Shown here: positions 1-8,766 of the stretch, one piece after another
Layout of the letters: every line of letters begins with the position of its first letter
How positions within the stretch are numbered: the first letter of the stretch is position 1
Assembly (NCBI RefSeq): GCF_035609205.1
Contig: NZ_CP141184.1
Location: forward strand, 5,649,001-5,713,000
Direction of reading: 5' to 3'
Length of the DNA: 64,000 nt
DNA from: Hymenobacter sp. GOD-10R
GTDB taxonomy: Bacteria; Bacteroidota; Bacteroidia; Cytophagales; Hymenobacteraceae
Notes under the pieces: generated by a model
The model's database searches: none
Told to the model about the DNA's origin: nothing
The model's input: only the letters and a program-made list of their open reading frames with translations
Made by a program: the position numbers and the translations under genes

Positions 1-777
1 GGCGTTATAGAAGTCGAGCAGCTTGGTTTTGTCTTCGTCGTACTCCTTCTGCTGGAACTTACCAGAAGTCAATAGCTTATAAGGCTTCTTGGCTTTCGTC
101 TTCTTTAATTTCTTCTGCAGCTTTCCTTCTGAGAAGGCTTTATTCCCCTCGAAGGCAATATCTCGGATACGAACTTTCTCTCCTTTGTCCACATTGATCC
201 GCATCACCACGCTGTTCGACAAAGCAGAGTCTGGCACCTGCGTAATCGTAACTTTTGCGTCGAGGAAGCTTTTGTTCGTGTAGTACTTCCGTACCTGCGT
301 GCGTGTGTTATTCAGCAACGCATCTGTAACCACTTTACCACGAATCAGCTTAATCTTGTTCTTGAGTTCGTCAGCTTGTCCCTTGCTGATGCCCGTGAAC
401 ACGAAGCTTGATAAACGCGGCCGTTCCTTTAGATTGAAGTCAAGGAAGATGCGACGACCTTCCGTGCGAGCAATACTCACACTCACGTCGCCTAGAATTC
501 CTTGGTCCCATAGCTTGCGAATGGCTCTACCAATTTCTTCGCCTGGAATCGTGATTGGGTCACCAATTTTTAAACCTGTTAGCCCAATAAGCGTATTAGG
601 ATCTAAGTAGCGCGTACCACTAATCGTGATGCCACCTAGCTCATAGCGTTGGGACTCGTCACCGGTTGGCGCAGAGGATGTAGCAGGAGTCGTTTGCGCT
701 TGTGCAGTGCTAGTGCCTAAGCCAAGCACCAGCGCCACTGGCAACAGCCGCAAAAGCGTATTAAAAGAAGAACTCAT
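1..777 (-). CDS. bamA: Outer membrane assembly factor BamA, N-terminal part (runs off the window)
   Basis: BamA inserts beta-barrel proteins into the outer membrane. The 259 residues visible from the ATG at 777 begin with a signal peptide (hydrophobic core LLPVALVLGLGL, cleavage near AQA). POTRA-type repeats follow; the first starts at about residue 43 with the pattern ITISGTRYLDPNTL, and a later one contains DIAFEGNKAFSEGKL. The C-terminal barrel lies beyond base 1. The gene starts only 8 nt downstream of the uppS stop, so the two are very probably co-transcribed, as is usual in Bacteroidota. Family assignment rests on POTRA patterning; a TamA-like paralogue is less likely given the uppS linkage. 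The symbol follows from that context. Confidence 0.88.
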   Translation of the reverse strand, partial: MSSSFNTLLRLLPVALVLGLGTSTAQAQTTPATSSAPTGDESQRYELGGITISGTRYLDPNTLIGLTGLKIGDPITIPGEEIGRAIRKLWDQGILGDVSVSIARTEGRRIFLDFNLKERPRLSSFVFTGISKGQADELKNKIKLIRGKVVTDALLNNTRTQVRKYYTNKSFLDAKVTITQVPDSALSNSVVMRINVDKGEKVRIRDIAFEGNKAFSEGKLQKKLKKTKAKKPYKLLTSGKFQQKEYDEDKTKLLDFYNA

Positions 778-785
778 TCGAAAGC

Positions 786-1532
786 TTACGAAACGGTTAG
801 CTGTTCACTAGTTTTGCCAAAGCGCCGTTCCCGGCGTTGGTACGCTTGTATGGCGTCGTAGAAGTGCTCCTTCCGGAAATCCGGCCACAGCAGATTCGTG
901 ATGTACAATTCAGTATAAGCTAGCTGCCAAAGCAGAAAGTTACTGATGCGCTGTTCGCCACTAGTGCGAATCAGCAATTCTGGATCGGGCATACCAGCCG
1001 TAGTAAGATACTGGCTGACGGTATGCTCGTTTATTTCAGCCGCTTGCAGCTTACCAGCCGCCGCATCTGCAGCCATACGCTGAGCCGCTTGCGTCAAATC
1101 CCAACGCCCACTGTAGCTCAGCGCTAACACCAGCGTCATGCGTGTACCAGCTTTTGTCAGCTCCATAGCTTCGGCCAGTTCTTGTTGACAAGAACTAGGG
1201 AGACTACTGATCTGACCTATTGCTTGTAAGCGTATGCTATTCTTAAGTAACGTTGGTGTCTCCTGGCGAATGGTGTGTACCAAGAGTTGCATCAACGCCA
1301 TCACCTCATGCTTTGGCCGGTTCCAGTTTTCAGTTGAAAAAGCATACAAGGTTAGGAATCGCACTCCTAGCTCTGCAGCAGATTCTACTGTTTCTCGAAC
1401 GGCCGTTATTGCACTCTGGTGTCCAAAGATGCGCAATCCACCTTTCTGCTTTGCCCAGCGGCCGTTGCCGTCCATAATAACGGCAACATGAGCGGGTATA
1501 TTATGGGAGTCAATTTCGGACCGGGAGGCCAT
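786..1532 (-). CDS. uppS: Isoprenyl transferase (undecaprenyl diphosphate synthase)
   Basis: This cis-prenyltransferase condenses isopentenyl diphosphate units onto farnesyl diphosphate, making the C55 lipid carrier for peptidoglycan and O-antigen. The 248-residue length is typical. Visible signatures are the diphosphate-binding loop MDGNGRWAKQKG with the catalytic Asp21, the YAFSTENWNRP segment, and the C-terminal RTSGEQRISNFLLWQ block. The ATG at 1532 (MASRSEID) leaves a normal short N-terminus. It lies directly upstream of bamA on the same strand, linking envelope lipid carrier supply to outer-membrane assembly. No odd features. Confidence 0.96.
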   Translation of the reverse strand: MASRSEIDSHNIPAHVAVIMDGNGRWAKQKGGLRIFGHQSAITAVRETVESAAELGVRFLTLYAFSTENWNRPKHEVMALMQLLVHTIRQETPTLLKNSIRLQAIGQISSLPSSCQQELAEAMELTKAGTRMTLVLALSYSGRWDLTQAAQRMAADAAAGKLQAAEINEHTVSQYLTTAGMPDPELLIRTSGEQRISNFLLWQLAYTELYITNLLWPDFRKEHFYDAIQAYQRRERRFGKTSEQLTVS

Positions 1533-1612
1533 CGGTATTTTTTAGTAAAGAGGCCGCAAGTTACGCAAATGGTTGCATTCCCTCTTTCCGAATATGACAC
1601 TCTGTGCCTCAA

Positions 1613-2359
1613 TTACTTCTTAACAATTGGTGAGTCCTCAGGGCAACGAATCTTGTAGAAGGTATATGAGACACTCAGACCGTTGTAGAAATACCAATCT
1701 TTGTCGTGGCTATTAGCAATTAATGGGCTCTGCTTGCTGATATGATCTAAGTTATCCGTAAAAGCTTTACGAGCGCCTACTTCCAAGCCTAGGTTCCAGC
1801 GCCGCGACATGGCATACTTGAAGCCGATACCTGCTGGCACAGAAATACCCAACATACTGCCACTCTTGTTCAGTTCGCCTGCCAACGCAGCGTTGTTAGT
1901 TTTCGTTTCGGTGTTAGCATAGAAACCTGCGATGCCAATAAACACATACGGGGTGAAGTGTACCTTATCGCGCCGGTTATGATAATCATAGAAGTTATAC
2001 TCAAGAGCCCCTGATAGCTCAAGCAGGCTTCCTTTCATGTTGGCTTGACGGTAAGCAGGCAGTGGCAGTACAGTTCCCCCCTCCCCTTTTACGTTACCAT
2101 CGTCAGCCCTCAACAGGCCACCTAACAGCGCTCCTCGTAAGGTAACAGGCGCTGATACGTCTCTCCGATAAAATATAGTAAAGGCTGGCCGGTTATTCTT
2201 AAACTGATAATTAGGTGACAACTCGCCTTTATAGGTAAGCCCACCAAAGCCCACTCCTAGCTCGCTAGTATTTTGAGCAGATACTGAAGAAGCAAAAAAA
2301 ACACTCCCTGCTTGCACAAAGCAAGCAAGGAGTGCTGAACGGAGAACCAATTTTGTCAT
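1613..2359 (-). CDS. DUF6089-type outer-membrane beta-barrel protein
   Basis: A small predicted outer-membrane barrel of about 248 residues. An in-frame ATG at 2359 (MTKLVLRSALLACF) gives a proper signal peptide ending near VSAQ, so I prefer it to the upstream start at 2437. The mature part opens with ELGVGFGGLTYKGELSP and shows alternating aromatic/glycine strands, ending in a WYFYNGLSVSYTF strand typical of BAM-inserted barrels. It resembles the neighbouring 2403-3296 protein in architecture (KAFTDNLDHIS here, KTFTDYLDDVS there). Function is unknown; the family is common beside uppS/bamA in Cytophagales. A near-consensus -7 box (TATCTTGG) lies upstream. Confidence 0.8.
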   Translation of the reverse strand: MTKLVLRSALLACFVQAGSVFFASSVSAQNTSELGVGFGGLTYKGELSPNYQFKNNRPAFTIFYRRDVSAPVTLRGALLGGLLRADDGNVKGEGGTVLPLPAYRQANMKGSLLELSGALEYNFYDYHNRRDKVHFTPYVFIGIAGFYANTETKTNNAALAGELNKSGSMLGISVPAGIGFKYAMSRRWNLGLEVGARKAFTDNLDHISKQSPLIANSHDKDWYFYNGLSVSYTFYKIRCPEDSPIVKK

Positions 2360-2402
2360 TATACTGGCTGTTGATGGAATGAGACAGCCAAGATAAGACT
2401 GC

Positions 2403-3296
2403 CTAGCGGAATTTCGGGCTCTTAACGCGTGGAGCAAGGATATAGTTAAGCGTTAAGCCTGTAACGATGTACCAATCCTTCTCATTGCCTTTGCCACGCA
2501 TTTGTCCAGGCTCGTTGAAATTCGTGAAGTCAGTCGTATTACGAACATTGTCATGCCCGAAGTATTGGGCAGCTGGAGTAACTAAGCGACTACGCTCAAT
2601 GTAGTTACCGCTCACGTCATCTAAGTAGTCGGTAAAGGTCTTGCGCCAACCGATTTCCAGACCAATATCAAAGCTTTTGTTCAGCTTGTAGCGAACACCA
2701 CCTCCGAACGGAATCGAAATTTGTGTTTTGCTGTAGGATGTGCCCTCTGTTTGCAGTGGTTGTAAGTCGATGTAGCTATCGGTAGATAAACCGCCGGTGT
2801 TACCGCCTTGCACTAAGCCTTTAGGCGCGTGGTGAAACACTGCTACCCCGGCAAATACGTAAGGAACAAAGTCAGGACGCTTGAGATAGTTGTTCCGGTT
2901 TTCGATTAGATCAAAGATTCCGACGGCAGATAGTTCGAAGATGTCATTTCGAACGTTCATGTTCCGGTTGTAGCGGTAGCGTGCATCCGGGTCGTTTTGG
3001 TCAGCCGCCTTGGAGTCTTCAGCTGTGATACGACCATAGGCAAAAGAAGCACGACCCGAAATACGTGGTGCAAAGCGACGCGTGACGTTGATACCCACGT
3101 TTGGACGTGAAGCAGCTACTCGGAAGCTTGCGAAGCTAGCTTTAGGAACAATATCGCCGAAGTAGTTCATGGCATTCAGCGTTATGCCCACAGAATTGTA
3201 TTGTTTCCGCTTAGTAAACTGTTGCGCATCAGCCTCAGTTGCGACTAGCGAAACTGCTAGAAGCAGACCTAAAGTATGAGTGAAAATTTGCTTCAT
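2403..3296 (-). CDS. DUF6089-type outer-membrane beta-barrel protein
   Basis: Predicted 297-residue outer-membrane barrel with signal peptide (MKQIFTHTLGLLLAVSLVATEADAQ region, cleavage after ADA). Sequence hallmarks are VGITLNAMNYFGDIVPK near the N-terminus, RRFAPRISGRASFAYGRI, VPYVFAGVAVFHHAPKG, and GLEIGWRKTFTDYLDDVSG. All four recur almost unchanged in the protein at 23563-24453, so these are close paralogues. The ATG at 3296 is well placed. It follows nadK on the same strand with a 129-nt gap. Role unknown: the conserved barrel suggests a structural or envelope-organisation part, but no substrate can be read from sequence. Confidence 0.82.
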   Translation of the reverse strand: MKQIFTHTLGLLLAVSLVATEADAQQFTKRKQYNSVGITLNAMNYFGDIVPKASFASFRVAASRPNVGINVTRRFAPRISGRASFAYGRITAEDSKAADQNDPDARYRYNRNMNVRNDIFELSAVGIFDLIENRNNYLKRPDFVPYVFAGVAVFHHAPKGLVQGGNTGGLSTDSYIDLQPLQTEGTSYSKTQISIPFGGGVRYKLNKSFDIGLEIGWRKTFTDYLDDVSGNYIERSRLVTPAAQYFGHDNVRNTTDFTNFNEPGQMRGKGNEKDWYIVTGLTLNYILAPRVKSPKFR

Positions 3297-3425
3297 ATAA
3301 GCGGGTTGTTAAGAAAATACTAAATCAAATTATTCAGACGAATGGTAATGCCACGACTGTAGTCAATGACAAAAGTAGAAGTTGCTGAGAACTTTAAAAA
3401 CAATTGATTAAAAAATGTGTATGTT

Positions 3426-4319
3426 TCAAAGGGGTATACCAGCCGGATTCCGACGATCTAACCCCCAGTTCAGCTTGCTTCGTAAGGTGCTTAAAAAGTT
3501 AACATGGTTGAGCTTTACGAGCCGAGCCGTAAAGGTCTCTCGCCGAACTGCAATTTGTACGCCAGCATCTACCGGTACTGATCGGGAATCTAGCGACAGT
3601 AGAAAATTGTTACTACGCCCTTCTATTTCGAAGGAAATAACACTACGATCAGAAACAATAAGCGGCCGAACGTTCAAGTTGTGCGGGCATACGGGCGCAA
3701 TGATAAAATTGTTGGTTTGTGGCAACATCACAGGTCCGCCGCAGCTCAAGGAGTAGCCAGTAGAGCCGGTCGGCGTTGATACAATCAGACCATCAGCCCA
3801 ATAAGAATTTAAATATTCCCCATCGATGTAGGTATGCACCACGATCATCGATGAGGTATCGCGCTTCAAGATAGAGAATTCGTTCAGTCCGAAGTTGACG
3901 TCACCGAATACATCGGGGTCAGTATCAACCCGAATCAGGCTTCTCTCCTCAATCACGAAATGCCCTTTGAACAAGCTATCTATCGCTTGCGATAGATGCG
4001 CAGGAGTAACAGTAGCCAGAAAACCTAGGCGGCCAGCATTAATGCCCAGGATCGGTATCTGTAGATTACCTACGTAAGTGACCGTGTCTAGCAAAGTGCC
4101 ATCGCCCCCGATGCTAAACACAAACTGCACCCCGCGCAGCGAGTCGCCGCGACGAAAGCTACCAATCCCCTCCGGTAAGCGGAGGCTATTATCGAGGTAA
4201 GTTCGGAAAGACTCCGCAATGAGCACCTCGGTTTGGCGTGCTACTAAATCTTCGAGAAGCGCCTGTACGAAGGGTTGCGCAGCTTCGCTGAAAGGCTTAC
4301 CCAGGATAGCTATTCTCAT
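3426..4319 (-). CDS. nadK: NAD kinase
   Basis: Phosphorylates NAD to NADP using ATP or polyphosphate. The protein has 297 residues, normal for the family. It carries the diagnostic GGDGT motif at residues 71-75 within FSIGGDGTLLDTV, then ILGINAGRLGFLA, the NEFSILKRD region, and the SCGGPVMLPQ segment after the TPTGSTGYSLS motif, all characteristic of PpnK proteins. ATG at 4319. It sits between a BamA/TamA-like gene upstream (34-nt gap) and DUF6089 genes downstream, a common arrangement in Cytophagales. No anomalies. Confidence 0.97.
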   Translation of the reverse strand: MRIAILGKPFSEAAQPFVQALLEDLVARQTEVLIAESFRTYLDNSLRLPEGIGSFRRGDSLRGVQFVFSIGGDGTLLDTVTYVGNLQIPILGINAGRLGFLATVTPAHLSQAIDSLFKGHFVIEERSLIRVDTDPDVFGDVNFGLNEFSILKRDTSSMIVVHTYIDGEYLNSYWADGLIVSTPTGSTGYSLSCGGPVMLPQTNNFIIAPVCPHNLNVRPLIVSDRSVISFEIEGRSNNFLLSLDSRSVPVDAGVQIAVRRETFTARLVKLNHVNFLSTLRSKLNWGLDRRNPAGIPL

Positions 4320-4352
4320 AGGGGGATAACCGGCCGCAGCAGGTTGTAAAAG

Positions 4353-5870
4353 TCAGATAGGAAACTCCGAACGAAAGAAGAAACCGCCTTGGCCACGCGC
4401 ATTACGCGTGTACTCAACGGTCAGTACTCGGTCGTAGTACGTAACTAAATGTAAACCGACGCCGGCCGAAGCTAATACTTGATTTGGCAAACGATTGTTC
4501 GGCCACGGAGTAGGTGCCCCAACATAGCCAGCATCGGTGAAAAGATTTGCGTAGAGCACCAGCGGAATGGTGTTGACTTTTGGGTTTTGGATACCACCCA
4601 GCCGAATACGGGCCGCATCAAACAGCTGATACGAAACACTTTGTTGCAACAGCGCATAGTGCCGGCCATCTATCACATAGGCATCATAGCCGCGCACTAA
4701 AGCATCATAGCCAAAGGCGCGGTTATCGGCATAGGCTACTCGTCGGCTAAACCGTATCTGCCCTTGTAAACCAATGTTGTAGTAAAACTGATGACCTAGG
4801 TCCACGTACTGCACATAACGCGCACGTGCCGTCGTGATAGGCGAACTTCCCGGCGTTAGAAACACGCGCTGCACGAGACCTAGCTGTACAAAACGCCCGG
4901 TAAGCGGATAAGCAAATGTATTCCGCTGGTTAAGTGTGGTTGCCAGACTAAAGTCTAAATATTCCCGGCGGGTTCGCCCCAAGAAGTAAGCAGGGTTACG
5001 CTGCTGAACTGAATCTGAGATTCGTTCGTGGTGGTACGACACGTCGAAAGCGGATAGATGCTGCACGGTGCGGCGCCACCGCAAGCCGGCAGTCACATAT
5101 TGTCGTTCAATGGGGAAGCCCTCCTCTTGCCGGAGGTTGACAAGCCGGTCGCGGATAGTCGCGTAGTCGAGGGCATGACTGCGGTAGTAGGAAGCGCCCG
5201 CACCAAAGCCAATACGTCGGCGCCGACCGTACCCAGGCGCTTCATAGAACAGCTCGTACTTGCGGTTGAAGCCTAGCTGAACATTGCCGATGACTTGTTC
5301 GTTTCGCCCGCGAAAGTTGCGTCGCACTAAGTGCACACCATAATCTACTCGCTTCCATCGATCAGGACGATCAAGCCATGAACGAAAATTGCGGTCGGCG
5401 AGTGAAAAGATCGGGATGGGAAACGTGTACCAGCGCTCCTGTACGCCGAACACCACCGTAATATCCCCGTCGCGGCACACAGTCTGCACGGCTACGGAGT
5501 GAAAGAGCTGCAAGTTGAAAATACGCCGGCGGTTTTCCTCTAGCCTACGACCTAGCTTTTGGGCTGTAATGGTATCACCTTCCTGGAAATCAAGCTCGGC
5601 GCGCAGAATTCGTTCTTTCGTTTTTTGGTTCCCGACGAATAACACCGTAGCGACCCGCATAGCTGTATAGCCAGGACACTGTGCTTGCATTAAGCTATCG
5701 AGGGGGGCTCGCCGCACGGAGTCAGGGAAGACCGAGGCAGCCACAGACCTACCTAGCAGCGCAAGGAACAAGAAGAGTACTAAGCTTCGGATGGCGCTTT
5801 TTGAGTTAGAATGAATAGCAACTGCTGTGCTTTGTTCGAGCAAGAAGCTTGCCTCTGTTCTATACCACAC
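4353..5870 (-). CDS. Short BamA/TamA-like outer-membrane protein with one or two POTRA domains
   Basis: About 505 residues: a hydrophobic export segment near residues 29-45 (LVLFLFLALLG), one clear POTRA-like domain (TVLFVGNQKTKERILRAEL, then LEENRRRIFNLQLFHSV), and a long barrel region rich in aromatic and arginine residues. It is markedly shorter than true BamA, so I read it as a BamA-superfamily (Omp85) paralogue of unknown cargo. The C-terminus TVEYTRNARGQGGFFFRSEF ends with an aromatic-rich final strand. The GTG at 5870 gives an unusually long pre-signal stretch; a TTG nine codons in is a possible alternative. It sits 15 nt after the CBS gene, probably in one operon with it and nadK. Confidence 0.8.
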   Translation of the reverse strand: MWYRTEASFLLEQSTAVAIHSNSKSAIRSLVLFLFLALLGRSVAASVFPDSVRRAPLDSLMQAQCPGYTAMRVATVLFVGNQKTKERILRAELDFQEGDTITAQKLGRRLEENRRRIFNLQLFHSVAVQTVCRDGDITVVFGVQERWYTFPIPIFSLADRNFRSWLDRPDRWKRVDYGVHLVRRNFRGRNEQVIGNVQLGFNRKYELFYEAPGYGRRRRIGFGAGASYYRSHALDYATIRDRLVNLRQEEGFPIERQYVTAGLRWRRTVQHLSAFDVSYHHERISDSVQQRNPAYFLGRTRREYLDFSLATTLNQRNTFAYPLTGRFVQLGLVQRVFLTPGSSPITTARARYVQYVDLGHQFYYNIGLQGQIRFSRRVAYADNRAFGYDALVRGYDAYVIDGRHYALLQQSVSYQLFDAARIRLGGIQNPKVNTIPLVLYANLFTDAGYVGAPTPWPNNRLPNQVLASAGVGLHLVTYYDRVLTVEYTRNARGQGGFFFRSEFPI

Positions 5871-5885
5871 TCAATTTGCTACACC

Positions 5886-6554
5886 TTATAGGCTCAAGTA
5901 CTTCAATAGGGCATCGAAGCGAGATTGTTCGTCTTCAGTTGCTTCGCTGGCTCCATTGAACTGCGCCGTTATGATATAGCCAAAGCGCTCTAGGGTGGCA
6001 ATAATACGCGTAAGACTCGGTGTATTGAGCTTTAAAGTAAGGCGAATCTTATATGGATTTTGCTCATCCTGTGCCACGTGGGCACTCAAGATCTTGGCGT
6101 TATTTTCCTCCACGTAACGACTAATCTGCGTCAGCGAATAGTCGCGCTCGTCCATCGACAGCACTAGGATACCACCTTGTCCTACCGCAATGGGCATTTG
6201 GCCGAAAGCAGCTACTGTGTCACCAACAGATACGACACCTAGGTACTCGCGCTCTTCGCTGAGCACAGGTATCAACTGCACTTTATTCTGAATAGCTAGC
6301 TCCATAACGCTGTAGAAGTGTTGGTTGTACTGCACGTGCAGGTTTGCGTAACCAATCGGAACAGCGGTCAGCAGTTCTTCCGGATTAGCGTGATCGAGCA
6401 AATCGGCCTCGGTAATCAGGCCGCGGTATTCGCGGTTATTGATGACAGGCAATTGGCCAACGTGAAACTCTTCGAGCCACCGGGCCGCTTTGCCGACCGA
6501 GTCCGACACCTTGAGCGGCGGAATCATTTGATTAAGCAAGTCTTCGGCAATCAT
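5886..6554 (-). CDS. Tandem CBS-domain protein with C-terminal ACT-like region
   Basis: A 222-residue soluble protein. Residues ~5-60 (LLNQMIPPLKVSDSVGKAARWL then QLPVINNREYRGLITEADLL) and ~75-130 (VMELAIQNKVQLIPVLSEE, then YLGVVSVGDTVA) are two CBS motifs, which bind adenosine-type ligands such as AMP or SAM. Residues ~150-222 (LTQISRYVEENNAKILSAHV and a predicted alternating strand/helix pattern) look like a small ACT-like regulatory domain. Likely an energy or ligand sensor; target unknown. It lies just upstream of the Omp85-like gene and nadK, so NADP supply or envelope assembly are plausible targets, but that is inference. ATG at 6554. Confidence 0.85.
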   Translation of the reverse strand: MIAEDLLNQMIPPLKVSDSVGKAARWLEEFHVGQLPVINNREYRGLITEADLLDHANPEELLTAVPIGYANLHVQYNQHFYSVMELAIQNKVQLIPVLSEEREYLGVVSVGDTVAAFGQMPIAVGQGGILVLSMDERDYSLTQISRYVEENNAKILSAHVAQDEQNPYKIRLTLKLNTPSLTRIIATLERFGYIITAQFNGASEATEDEQSRFDALLKYLSL

Positions 6555-6668
6555 GCGGTATATCGGCGAGAAAACAGGAAACGCAGCAAAATCTCGCCAC
6601 GCGTAGCAGTATTTAAGTAAGCAATAAAGCGCACTCTCCCCTTATTAGCAAACAGCTCCGCCAATTGT

Positions 6669-7451
6669 TTACCGACTTGCGACTATCTGCGTTATAGTGC
6701 GCCGCAAAAACCTGTCCAACAGGGCATTAAATTCATGCGGACGCTCCATCATGGGCGCATGGCCACAATGATCGAGGAAGTGTAGCTCCGAATTAACGAT
6801 TAACCGGTTGAATTCGTGCGCTACCAAGGGCGGCGTAATCGTATCATTCAACCCCCATACCAGCAACGTAGGCGCCGTGATCCGACCCAGGTCCTTGCTG
6901 AGGTTATGGCGCTGAGCCGAGCGCGCAATACTAATGATGCGCAGACACTTCGCGTTGGAGTTTGTTACACTAAATACTTCGTCGACCAATTCTTTAGTGG
7001 CAACTGAAGGGTCGTAGAAAGTATAAGCTACGCGCTCCTGTACGAAGCTATAGTTGCCTCGCTTCGGGAAGGAGCCGCCCATAGAGTCTTCAAACAAGCC
7101 GCTGCTGCCTGTGAGTACCAAGCGCTGCACTTGCGTGGGGTAACGCAACGCATACTCTAGCGCCACATGGCCCCCAAGCGAGTTTCCCAATAGGGTCAGT
7201 GGCTCATCAATTCTTAGTTCTTTAACAAAGCTTGCCACATAAGAGACCAAACCTGGTACCCCGGCTTTGGTGAGGGGCATCTCATAAATAGGAAGCAGCG
7301 GAATGATAACACGGTATTCGGGACTGAATGTCGCAATAACTTCTTCCCAGTTGCTTAGGGCGCCAAACAGGCCGTGCAGGAGCAGTAGGATCTCTCCCTG
7401 TCCCTCATCGATGTACTGAAATTCGCCGCGTTCCTTGATCTGAAATTCCAT
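6669..7451 (-). CDS. Alpha/beta-hydrolase fold protein
   Basis: A 260-residue alpha/beta hydrolase. The ATG at 7451 (MEFQIKERGEFQYID) fits the fold; the longer reading to 7511 overlaps the upstream gene and adds no domain. Motifs: HG oxyanion loop LLLLHGLFGALSNWE, nucleophile elbow LLGNSLGGHVALE (Ser intact), acid region LLVWGLNDTITP, and catalytic His in LDHCGHAPMMERP. Substrate unknown; the sequence resembles small esterases and MhpC-like hydrolases. It begins 2 nt after the stop of the pabA/trpG-type gene, so translation is probably coupled, although a functional link is not obvious. Confidence 0.88.
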   Translation of the reverse strand: MEFQIKERGEFQYIDEGQGEILLLLHGLFGALSNWEEVIATFSPEYRVIIPLLPIYEMPLTKAGVPGLVSYVASFVKELRIDEPLTLLGNSLGGHVALEYALRYPTQVQRLVLTGSSGLFEDSMGGSFPKRGNYSFVQERVAYTFYDPSVATKELVDEVFSVTNSNAKCLRIISIARSAQRHNLSKDLGRITAPTLLVWGLNDTITPPLVAHEFNRLIVNSELHFLDHCGHAPMMERPHEFNALLDRFLRRTITQIVASR

Positions 7452-7453
7452 AA

Positions 7454-8074
7454 CTATACAGAGAGCGTGGGGTGGATCGATGCCTCCCGAGCATCCTTTG
7501 CAATGATACAATAGTTAACCCAATTCCGAAGTAGTGATAGTCCTTCGGTCGTAAGCAAGGCTTCTGGATGAAATTGCACCCCGTAGAGTGGTAGCGTACG
7601 ATGCCGCAACGCCATGAGTTCATTGTGTTCATCGTTAGTATAAGCCAGCGGTAATAGCGCCGAGGGCAAGTTATTGAGTGTAAGTGAATGATACCGAGTG
7701 ACGGTGAGTTGCCGGGGCAAATTGGTAAATAAGGGGTCATCCACTACACAACGCATTTCCGATACCTTTCCGTGCATGGGTCGGGCGGCACGCACTACGC
7801 TTGCACCAAAAAACTGCCCTACTGCTTGATGACCTAGGCACACCCCTAGCATAGGCACTCGTTGGTGATACTGCGCAATGACGCGCATCATACAACCTGC
7901 TTGGCCCGGCACTCCAGGACCTGGCGACAGCACAATCCCATCGAAGTGCTGCTCCTCTAGCTCCTCTACCGGCACGTTATTCCGACGTACATCAACCGTA
8001 ACGCCTGCTTGCTGAAGGTAATCGAGCAGGTTGTACGTGAAGGAGTCAAAATTATCCAGCAGTAGGATATGCAC
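7454..8074 (-). CDS. pabA: Class I glutamine amidotransferase, anthranilate/aminodeoxychorismate synthase component II
   Basis: Supplies ammonia from glutamine to the chorismate-using partner that makes aminodeoxychorismate (folate) or anthranilate (tryptophan). It starts best at the GTG at 8074 (VHILLLDNFDSFTYNLLDY), the canonical family N-terminus; the reading to 8104 adds ten extra residues. Motifs: VLSPGPGVPGQAG, nucleophile Cys in MLGVCLGHQAVGQ, and the His-Glu pair in YGVQFHPEAL (usually HPES). No trp genes are nearby, so PabA is favoured over TrpG, but the two cannot be separated by sequence alone. Its stop is 2 nt before the next gene. Confidence 0.87.
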   Translation of the reverse strand: MHILLLDNFDSFTYNLLDYLQQAGVTVDVRRNNVPVEELEEQHFDGIVLSPGPGVPGQAGCMMRVIAQYHQRVPMLGVCLGHQAVGQFFGASVVRAARPMHGKVSEMRCVVDDPLFTNLPRQLTVTRYHSLTLNNLPSALLPLAYTNDEHNELMALRHRTLPLYGVQFHPEALLTTEGLSLLRNWVNYCIIAKDAREASIHPTLSV

Positions 8075-8162
8075 GGCTGAGCCAATAGGTAAGAATAGCA
8101 GCAACAGCAGGATAGCGTAAGATGTTCAACGCGCTTGCCTGCCCTTATGACTGCTTACTATT

Positions 8163-8684
8163 TTAAAACACAGATCGTAGTTGGGTCAGGAGCGTACCAG
8201 CAAACGGCATCACGATGCTCACCAACTGTAGGGCTACGGGTGTGGCTTGCTTGACCACCGGCAGCACGTGTGACTCGGCGGCTAACTTGGGGGAAATCAG
8301 CGGCAAGCCTGCCAACCCGATTCCGTAGAGCAGCAAGCTCATCCCGAGCAGCCATTTGATTCCGCCTAATAGGCCCCCCAACAAGTTGTCGAGCATACCG
8401 AGCGGCGTAAGATGGATAGCTGTTTTGATGGCCCCACCTAGCAGATGCACACCCCAGCCGATTAGCACAAAGACGAGGATAAACGACACGAGAGGCAAAA
8501 ACCCAAAGGCTTCGCCAATGTAGTTGCGCACGAAGGGTACGGCATCGTTGAGTAGTGCCAAACCGCCTATCACACCTAGCACAAAGGCCAGCAACGAAGC
8601 CAGTTCGATAACTAAGCCGCGGCGAAAGCCTTTAACGGCACCGACAGCCAGCAGCAGCAGCAGTAAAATATCGAAGCCGGACAT
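8163..8684 (-). CDS. CvpA family membrane protein
   Basis: A 173-residue integral membrane protein of the CvpA family (named after a colicin V production factor; in several bacteria it supports envelope integrity). The N-terminus MSGFDILLLLLLAVGAVKGFRRG is the family signature, with the G-[FY]-R-[RK]-G turn after the first helix. About four hydrophobic helices are visible (roughly residues 4-20, 25-45, 63-84, 98-125), followed by a short polar tail. ATG at 8684. It lies downstream of yqeY with a large hairpin between them and upstream of pabA. Confidence 0.88.
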   Translation of the reverse strand: MSGFDILLLLLLAVGAVKGFRRGLVIELASLLAFVLGVIGGLALLNDAVPFVRNYIGEAFGFLPLVSFILVFVLIGWGVHLLGGAIKTAIHLTPLGMLDNLLGGLLGGIKWLLGMSLLLYGIGLAGLPLISPKLAAESHVLPVVKQATPVALQLVSIVMPFAGTLLTQLRSVF

Positions 8685-8689
8685 TATTA

Positions 8690-8760
8690 ATGGGCCGTGA
8701 ACAATGAGTACGTATTCATGTAGCTATGATTAACTGCAGTACTCATTATTCACGGCTCAT
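8690..8760. terminator. Large hairpin between the YqeY and CvpA genes
   Basis: Bases 8690-8711 pair with 8739-8760 over 22 positions with two mismatches, leaving a 27-nt loop. It starts 6 nt after the yqeY stop on the minus strand and reaches nearly to the cvpA start codon. No clear U-tract follows, so it could be a terminator or a processing/attenuation structure. Confidence 0.6.
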
Positions 8761-8766
8761 GAAGCT

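Noticed and set aside
8640..8675. CAG/CTG microsatellite-like run
   Set aside because: It is a run of Leu codons in the first helix of the CvpA gene, explained by protein composition.
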